The notes under the pieces were generated by a model, which saw nothing but the letters and a program-made list of their open reading frames with translations, was not told where the DNA came from and ran no database searches. Positions 57,238 through 64,000 of a stretch of 64,000 bases of DNA are shown here, piece after piece; within the stretch, counting starts at the first letter, position 1, and each line of letters starts with the position of its first letter. The stretch spans positions 62,001-126,000 of the forward strand of contig NZ_FNFQ01000008.1 of assembly GCF_900101175.1 (NCBI RefSeq). Direction: 5' to 3'. Source of the stretch: Stenotrophomonas pavanii. GTDB lineage: Bacteria > Pseudomonadota > Gammaproteobacteria > Xanthomonadales > Xanthomonadaceae. Position numbers and translations under genes: made by a program.

Positions 57238-58056
57238 TCAGAACACGAAGCTGATGCCGGCCACCGGGCCCTTGAACTCCTGCTTCAGGCCGACCGTGCC
57301 GTCGCTGCCCTTCTTGTCCACGTCCAGCTTGAACCAGTCGTAGCCGGCGAACACGCCGAAGTTCTTGGTGAAGCGATAATCGACGATCGCATTGGCGCGG
57401 CTCAGGTCGCCCTTGTAGTCGTCGAAGCTGCCCCAGCGCGTGTTGAGGTACTGGCCCTGCAGCGTGATCATCCAGCGCTCGGACGGAGTGAAGGTCATGC
57501 GTGCACCCACCACCGGTGCCACGCCGTCGGCCTTCTCGTTGAGGAACTGGCCTTCGTACACAGTGCCCAGGTCGGCGTAGCCCTTGGTGCTCACCTTGGC
57601 GTACTCGCCACCAATCTGCAGGCCCAGGTCGAAGGTGTCGGTATCGACGACCGAGTAGTCGTAGACCAAGCTTGCCACCTGGTACTTCAGCTCGCCCTTC
57701 ACGAAGCTGCCGGCCGGCACCGTCTCACCGCCGAAGGAAATGCCCTGGTCGAGCGTCTCGCGGCGGTCCTTGTCGTACTTGAAATAGTTGAACAGCAGGC
57801 GCTGGCGGTTGCTGATGCGGAACATGCCGTCGATGCGCGGCTCCCATTCCTTGCCGCCCAGCTTGAAGTCCTGGTCCAGGGAGATGTCCTGGCCGGCCAC
57901 GGTGGTGCTGCCGCGCAGCGTGTTGTCCGAGTCGATGTTCATCGCACCCAGGCGGATGGCGAAGCGGTCATCGCCTTCGGCGGCGTGGGCCGCAGAGGCG
58001 AACGAAGCGCCGGCGGCGAGCAGGGAAAGGGCGAGCAGGGTGGGTACGGGGCGCAT
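57238..58056 (-). CDS. Outer-membrane beta-barrel protein of unknown function
   Basis: A 272-aa precursor with signal peptide MRPVPTLLALSLLAAGASFA ... AHA. The mature sequence alternates polar and aromatic/hydrophobic residues across about ten to twelve strands (RFAIRLGAMNIDSDNTLRG, RQRLLFNYFKYDKDRRETLD, YQVASLVYDYSVVDTDTFDL, ANAIVDYRFTKNFGVFAGYD) and ends in GISFVF with a terminal Phe. ATG 58056 has AAGGA 7 nt upstream. No family is recognised with certainty. Confidence 0.82.
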   Translation of the reverse strand: MRPVPTLLALSLLAAGASFASAAHAAEGDDRFAIRLGAMNIDSDNTLRGSTTVAGQDISLDQDFKLGGKEWEPRIDGMFRISNRQRLLFNYFKYDKDRRETLDQGISFGGETVPAGSFVKGELKYQVASLVYDYSVVDTDTFDLGLQIGGEYAKVSTKGYADLGTVYEGQFLNEKADGVAPVVGARMTFTPSERWMITLQGQYLNTRWGSFDDYKGDLSRANAIVDYRFTKNFGVFAGYDWFKLDVDKKGSDGTVGLKQEFKGPVAGISFVF

Positions 58057-58514
58057 CGAAGAGTCCTTGCAGTGGTTCATCAGAATGAAGACCACTGTGC
58101 CGGACGCACGCGTCCACCATGCGTGAACGTATGGTCCATGGGGCGTGTACGGTTCAGCCCTGTCGCGATCCTGCAAAAGGATGGCCCCGGAGCGGGGCTT
58201 CGGGGCCATCGTGGGACCTGCGGGGTGGAGCCGACGAGGATGCTGCAGGCAGGTCGAATGGTCGGACCGGCATGCCTGACGAAAGTTCCGCAGCCTGCGA
58301 CCAAAGTTCAATACTGCGCCGCAACATGGTGCGGACGTCATTGTCCCCCTGGTGGCACGCAAAAATGTAACCGTTACCGCAACTTGCGGCTTCCAGGGAT
58401 GAACAGGCAGCGGTTGTCTCGCAAATTGTCCCATTGCTATAATTTGGCGGCTCGATGAGGCCCCCGTGCTTTAGCCCGCCTCAGCCTTCCACTTGCAACC
58501 ACGCGGGACGTCCT
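58057..58514. other. Intergenic region before the atp operon
   Basis: About 458 bp. It holds a 10-bp hairpin GATGGCCCCG/CGGGGCCATC (58180-58189, 58201-58210) and a clear extended -10 promoter near 58440 for the atp operon. The remainder includes the leader of the outer-membrane protein gene. No coding frame with gene-like character was seen. Confidence 0.6.
58414..58443 (+). promoter_or_regulatory. Promoter of the atp operon
   Basis: TTGTCT (58414-58419), 18-bp spacer, TATAAT (58438-58443), with TGC just before the -10 (extended -10). Both elements are close to consensus. It lies about 70 nt before the atpI start. Confidence 0.82.
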
Positions 58515-58880
58515 GTGCTGAACTCCGTTGATGCGGGTCGGCGACTGATGCTGCGCGCCGCGGTCTACCCGCTGGCCGCGGTCGCTGTCCTGGCCCTGGC
58601 CTTCCTGCTGGTGGGTCCGAAATATGCCCTCGGTGCGCTGGCGTCCGGAGTGGCGATTTCCGCCGGTGGCTGGGTGGCTGCACGGATGGCACTGGGCGGT
58701 GGCGCGGTGGCCGCAGGATCGGCGATGGCTCGCCTGATCATTGCGATCGTGGCCAAGTGGGTCGTGGTTTTCGGCGTCCTGCTGGTGGGGTTCCTGGTCT
58801 TCAAGCTGCCTGCATTGGCGCTGTTGGCCGGTATCGCCGTCGGCTTGATGTTCCAGGTCCTGGCCATGGCCAGGCGTTGA
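58515..58880 (+). CDS. atpI: ATP synthase protein I
   Basis: A small membrane protein that assists assembly of the c-ring. About 121 aa with four hydrophobic helices (LMLRAAVYPLAAVAVLALAF, GALASGVAISAGGWVAARMA, MARLIIAIVAKWVVVFGVLL, LPALALLAGIAVGLMFQVLA). GTG 58515 with GGGA upstream is chosen; an ATG at 58455 is very close to the expected transcript start and ATG 58548 is also possible. First gene of the atp operon. Confidence 0.82.
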   Translation: MLNSVDAGRRLMLRAAVYPLAAVAVLALAFLLVGPKYALGALASGVAISAGGWVAARMALGGGAVAAGSAMARLIIAIVAKWVVVFGVLLVGFLVFKLPALALLAGIAVGLMFQVLAMARR

Positions 58881-58911
58881 CAGAATTCAATTAACTGAAG
58901 GTTCCGGACAC

Positions 58912-59712
58912 ATGGCGGGCGAGGCTCTAACCCCTACCAGCTACATCCAGCATCACCTGCACAACCTGACCGCGCCGGTCGGCAAGGGTGAGGGTATGTT
59001 CTGGCATATCCACGTCGATACCTTCCTCACCGCCGTCCTGATGGGCCTGGTGATCGTGGTCGCGTTCTGGCTGGGCACCCGCAAGGCCACTGCCGGCGTG
59101 CCGGGCAAGTGGCAGGCCTTCGTCGAGATCTGCCTGGAGTTCGTCGACCGCCAGGCCAAGGACACCTATCACGGCAAGAGCAAGCTGGTCACGCCGATCG
59201 CCATCACGATCTTCTTCTGGATCCTGATGATGAACCTGATCAAGATGATCCCGGCCGACTTCATCGCCAAGCCGCTGGAATGGGCGGGCATCCATTACTG
59301 GAAGCCGGTACCGACCGCTGACGTCAACGCCACCCTCGGCATGGCCATCAGCGTGTTCTTCCTGATGCTGTTCTTCGCGCTGAAGTCCAAGGGCCTGCTG
59401 GGCTTCATCAAGGAATTCCTGACGGCGCCGTTCGGCAAGTGGATGATGCCGTTCAACCTGATCCTCAACATCGTCGAGTGGCTGAGCAAGCCGATCTCGC
59501 TGGCGATGCGACTGTTCGGCAACATGTTCGGCGGCGAAATCGTGTTCCTGCTGATCTGGGTGCTGGGTGGTGCCGGTTTCTTCGGTGCCATTGCCGGTGG
59601 TGCGTTCGGCCTTGGCTGGATGCTGTTCCACCTGCTGGTGATCCCGCTGCAGGCCTTCATCTTCATGATGCTGTCGATCGTGTACCTGAGCCTGTCGGAA
59701 GACGCTCACTGA
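58912..59712 (+). CDS. atpB: ATP synthase F0 subunit a
   Basis: The proton-channel stator subunit; 266 aa with five or six helices. The essential Arg200 is in SLAMRLFGNMFGGEIVF. N-terminal periplasmic region, then FFWILMMNLIKMIPADFI. It is normal for the family. AGGTTCCGG lies before the ATG. Confidence 0.98.
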   Translation: MAGEALTPTSYIQHHLHNLTAPVGKGEGMFWHIHVDTFLTAVLMGLVIVVAFWLGTRKATAGVPGKWQAFVEICLEFVDRQAKDTYHGKSKLVTPIAITIFFWILMMNLIKMIPADFIAKPLEWAGIHYWKPVPTADVNATLGMAISVFFLMLFFALKSKGLLGFIKEFLTAPFGKWMMPFNLILNIVEWLSKPISLAMRLFGNMFGGEIVFLLIWVLGGAGFFGAIAGGAFGLGWMLFHLLVIPLQAFIFMMLSIVYLSLSEDAH

Positions 59713-59761
59713 GTTTCAAGCTTCAACGCGTTTCAACCTTCATCCGTTTCATCACCCTTAG

Positions 59762-60091
<330 letters not shown>

Positions 60092-60197
60092 TACAGCGGT
60101 TTGAGACGACCGGGTGCTGATGCACCCGGTTTCGGATGAAGGCCGGATGTGCCGCTACGGCGGCGCGTCCACCCCGAAACCAGCGATCGAGCTAACC

Positions 60198-60668
60198 ATG
60201 AATATCAATTTCACCCTCCTTGCGCAGGCGCTGGCCTTCGCTGGTCTGATCTGGATCATCGCGACCAAGATCTGGCCGCCGCTGATGAACGCGATCGAAG
60301 AGCGCCAGCAGAAGATTGCTGAAGGCCTCGCCGCGGCCGACCGCAGCCAGAAAGACCTGGCCCAGGCGCAGGAGAAGGTCAACGAAGCGCTGAAGGAAGC
60401 CCGCACCAAGGCCAACGAGATCATCGATCAGGCCCACGCGCGTGCCAACCAGATCGTTGATGCTGCCCGTAACGAAGCGATCACCGAAGCCACCCGTCAG
60501 AAGGAACTGGCCCAGGCTGAAATCGACGCCGCCGCCAACCGTGCCCGTGAAGATCTGCGCAAGCAGGTGTCCGCGCTGGCCGTGACCGGTGCCGAAAAGC
60601 TGCTCAAGCGCGAAATCGACGCCAACGCCCACAAGGCGCTGCTCGACGAGCTGGCCTCGGAGATCTAA
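60198..60668 (+). CDS. atpF: ATP synthase F0 subunit b
   Basis: The peripheral stalk; 156 aa. One N-terminal helix ([20 protein letters not shown]) is followed by a long charged coiled coil ([20 protein letters not shown]) to the C-terminus. ATG 60198 gives the family start; the open frame upstream is not conserved. It is two nt before atpH. Confidence 0.97.
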   Translation: MNINFTLLAQALAFAGLIWIIATKIWPPLMNAIEERQQKIAEGLAAADRSQKDLAQAQEKVNEALKEARTKANEIIDQAHARANQIVDAARNEAITEATRQKELAQAEIDAAANRAREDLRKQVSALAVTGAEKLLKREIDANAHKALLDELASEI

Positions 60669-60670
60669 GG

Positions 60671-61198
60671 ATGAGCCAGGCCCTCACGCTTGCCCGCCCG
60701 TACGCCCGCGCCGCGTTCGCGACCGCGCGCGACGAAGGCGCGTTCGCGCCGTGGTCGGACGCCCTGGCGTTCTCCGCCCACGTCGCCGCCGACCCGCGCG
60801 TGGCGGCCCTGCTCGCCAACCCGGAGCTGGGTCGTGACGACGCCGTCGCCCTGCTGGCGCCGGTGTCGCACGGCGAGACCTACTCGCGCTTCCTGGCCAT
60901 CCTGGCCGAATCGCATCGTCTGCCGCTGCTGCCGGAAATCTCCGGCATGTTCGACGCCCTGCGCGCCGAAGCCGAGCACGTGGTCAAGGCCACGGTGACC
61001 TCGGCGGCCGAACTGTCGGCCGGTGAGCTGGACGCGATCAAGGCTGCGCTGCGCAAGCGCTTCAACCGCGAGGTCGACGTGACCACCGCGGTCGATGCCT
61101 CGCTGATCGGCGGCGCCGTGATCGACGCCGGCGACGTGGTCATCGATGGTTCGCTGAAGGGCAAGCTGGCCCGTCTGCAGACCGCGCTCGCTAACTGA
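60671..61198 (+). CDS. atpH: ATP synthase F1 subunit delta
   Basis: Joins the stalk to F1; 175 aa. The typical N-terminal helix bundle starts TLARPYARAAFATARDEGAF, and the C-terminal domain has LKAALRKRFNREVDVTTAVD and GGAVIDAGDVVIDGSLKGKL. It starts 2 nt after the atpF stop. Confidence 0.97.
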   Translation: MSQALTLARPYARAAFATARDEGAFAPWSDALAFSAHVAADPRVAALLANPELGRDDAVALLAPVSHGETYSRFLAILAESHRLPLLPEISGMFDALRAEAEHVVKATVTSAAELSAGELDAIKAALRKRFNREVDVTTAVDASLIGGAVIDAGDVVIDGSLKGKLARLQTALAN

Positions 61199-61242
61199 AT
61201 TCATTTAACGTCCGGCCCCGCTGCCGGCACTAGGACTTGACG

Positions 61243-62790
<1,548 letters not shown>

Positions 62791-62800
62791 TCGCGGTCCT

Positions 62801-62825
62801 GTAGAGCGGAGCCGCTGGCTCCGCT
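62801..62825. repeat. SMAG monomer between atpA and atpG
   Basis: GTAG (62801-62804) followed by AGCGGAGCC/GGCTCCGCT (62805-62813, 62817-62825) with a GCT loop. It lies 10 nt after the atpA stop, inside the atp operon. Confidence 0.85.
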
Positions 62826-62887
62826 GGACCAGATGACAAACGGTTGAACAACGCGGGGCATCAGCCCCGCGCCACGGGAAACAAGAG

Positions 62888-63751
62888 ATGGCAAGCGGAC
62901 GCGAAATCAAAACCAAGATCAAGAGCGTGCAGAACACCCGCAAGGTGACGCGCGCCCTGGAAATGGTCTCGGCCTCCAAGATCCGCAAGGCGCAGGATCG
63001 GATGAAGACCTCGCGTCCGTACGCGCAGGCGATGAAGCAGGTGATCGGTCATCTGGCCCAGGCCAGCACCGACTACCAGCATCCGTTCCTGGTCGAGCGC
63101 GAGCAGGTCAAGCGGGTCGGTTTCATCGTGATCTCCTCCGATCGCGGCCTGGCCGGCGGCCTGAACAACAACCTGTTCCGCAAGATGCTGAGCGAAGCCA
63201 AGGCATGGCAGGACAAGGGTGCCGAAGTGGACCTGGTGACCATCGGCCAGAAGGCTTCGACCTTCTTCCGCCGCGTGAAGGTCAACATGGTCGGCAGCGT
63301 GACCCACATCGGCGACGTGCCGAAGCTGGAATCGCTGATCGGTGTGATCAAGGTCATGCTCGACGCCTTCACCGAAGGCAAGATCGACCGCGTGTACCTG
63401 GTCTACAACCGCTTCGTGAACACCATGGTGCAGAAGGCCAGCTTCGATCAGCTGCTGCCGCTGCCGCCGGCTGAGAAGCAGGTCGCTCACCACGACTGGG
63501 ATTACCTGTACGAACCCGATGCCGCGACCGTGCTCGAGCACGTGATGACGCGTTACATCGAGTCGCTGGTGTACCAGGCACTGCTGGAAAACGTCGCCTC
63601 CGAGCATGCGGCACGCATGGTTGCGATGAAGGCGGCGAGCGACAACGCCAACAAGCTGATCGGCACCCTGCAGCTCGTCTACAACAAGGCGCGCCAGGCA
63701 GCGATCACCCAGGAAATCTCCGAAATCGTCGGCGGCGCGGCAGCAGTCTGA
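62888..63751 (+). CDS. atpG: ATP synthase F1 subunit gamma
   Basis: The central rotor shaft; 287 aa. N-terminal coiled coil [36 protein letters not shown]; Rossmann-like middle; C-terminal helix [20 protein letters not shown] ending [12 protein letters not shown]. Normal length. Confidence 0.98.
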   Translation: MASGREIKTKIKSVQNTRKVTRALEMVSASKIRKAQDRMKTSRPYAQAMKQVIGHLAQASTDYQHPFLVEREQVKRVGFIVISSDRGLAGGLNNNLFRKMLSEAKAWQDKGAEVDLVTIGQKASTFFRRVKVNMVGSVTHIGDVPKLESLIGVIKVMLDAFTEGKIDRVYLVYNRFVNTMVQKASFDQLLPLPPAEKQVAHHDWDYLYEPDAATVLEHVMTRYIESLVYQALLENVASEHAARMVAMKAASDNANKLIGTLQLVYNKARQAAITQEISEIVGGAAAV

Positions 63752-63788
63752 CCGCGTTCGTTCAAAGCACACATTAGAGGATGCAGCA

Positions 63789-64000
63789 ATGAGTCAGGGC
63801 AAGATCGTTCAGATCATCGGCGCGGTCGTCGACGTCGAATTCCCGCGTGAATCGGTGCCGAAGGTGTACGACGCACTGAAGGTGGAAAACACCGAGATCA
63901 CCCTCGAAGTCCAGCAGCAGCTGGGCGACGGCGTGGTGCGTACCATCGCCCTCGGTTCCACCGACGGCCTGAAGCGCAACCTGGTTGCCGTCAACACCGG
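63789..64000 (+). CDS. atpD: ATP synthase F1 subunit beta (5' part, cut by the window edge)
   Basis: The catalytic subunit begins [20 protein letters not shown] and continues [20 protein letters not shown], typical of AtpD. Only about 70 codons are present; the Walker motifs lie beyond the window. atpC is expected to follow. Confidence 0.97.
   Translation, partial: MSQGKIVQIIGAVVDVEFPRESVPKVYDALKVENTEITLEVQQQLGDGVVRTIALGSTDGLKRNLVAVNT

Noticed and set aside
56625..57343. Open frames of 81-206 codons across H1-H3
   Set aside because: They consist of the translated repeats and have no protein-like composition or ribosome-binding sites linked to a start.

Overview
The window is chromosomal DNA of a high-G+C gammaproteobacterium of the family Xanthomonadaceae, very probably the Stenotrophomonas maltophilia group. 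This rests on the sequence style of the housekeeping proteins, the algZ-algR-hemC order, a Fur-box-like site of the xanthomonad type, and at least eight copies of short GTAG palindromes of the SMAG (REP-like) family known from S. maltophilia. I see no rRNA, CRISPR array, prophage, integron or insertion sequence. Most of the window is core chromosome. The accessory interest lies in the intergenic repeats.

Layout. 0-2.4 kb: fmt-rsmB. 2.4-7.4 kb: surface-glycan genes (GT39-type membrane glycosyltransferase, O-antigen-ligase-type protein, WaaE-like GT2, glycerophosphotransferase-like protein). 7.5-11.8 kb (minus strand): two membrane PH-domain proteins, RibA, and a lipid A acyltransferase. 11.8-14.4 kb: dtd, rpoD, tRNA-Ile2(CAU). 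14.5-20.3 kb: small stress, redox or unknown genes (FAS1 protein, hydrolase, DoxX, H-NS-like, DsbB-like mini-protein, GST, DUF2383). 20.4-23.8 kb: a subtilase autotransporter. 24-31.9 kb: small enzymes and regulator/target pairs (TetR-MFS, MarR-S41 peptidase). 32-34.6 kb: a chemoreceptor. 35.5-40.7 kb: TonB-dependent siderophore receptor, OpgH, carboxylesterase. 40.7-44 kb: algZ-algR-hemC. 44.2-51.3 kb: DUF481 protein, a lipoprotein, WYL regulator, MetQ, then glpD-glpK on the minus strand. 51.4-56.6 kb: OmpW-like protein, DNA glycosylase, aceF-lpdA. 57.2-58.1 kb: an outer-membrane barrel. 58.5 kb to the end: the ATP synthase operon atpI-B-E-F-H-A-G-D, with atpD cut by the window edge.

How the genes work together. 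The atp operon and aceF-lpdA serve central energy metabolism. glpD-glpK take glycerol to dihydroxyacetone phosphate. AlgZ-AlgR is a LytTR-type two-component system. The 2.4-7.4 kb block, the acyltransferase and OpgH all bear on the cell envelope.

The most unusual material is intergenic. (1) Between metQ and glpK there is a tandem array in which the 3' ends of both genes and the SMAG dimer between them were copied together three extra times, with staged deletions. (2) Downstream of lpdA there are three nested hairpins. They share a 43-bp core with a Shine-Dalgarno-like sequence but differ in their long arms. (3) Between algR and hemC lie two oppositely oriented copies of a long inverted-repeat element around a perfect 19-bp-arm palindrome. 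A decayed relative of that palindrome supplies the last codons of glpD. I did not find a convincing new multi-gene protein system. These repeat structures are the best candidates for something undescribed.
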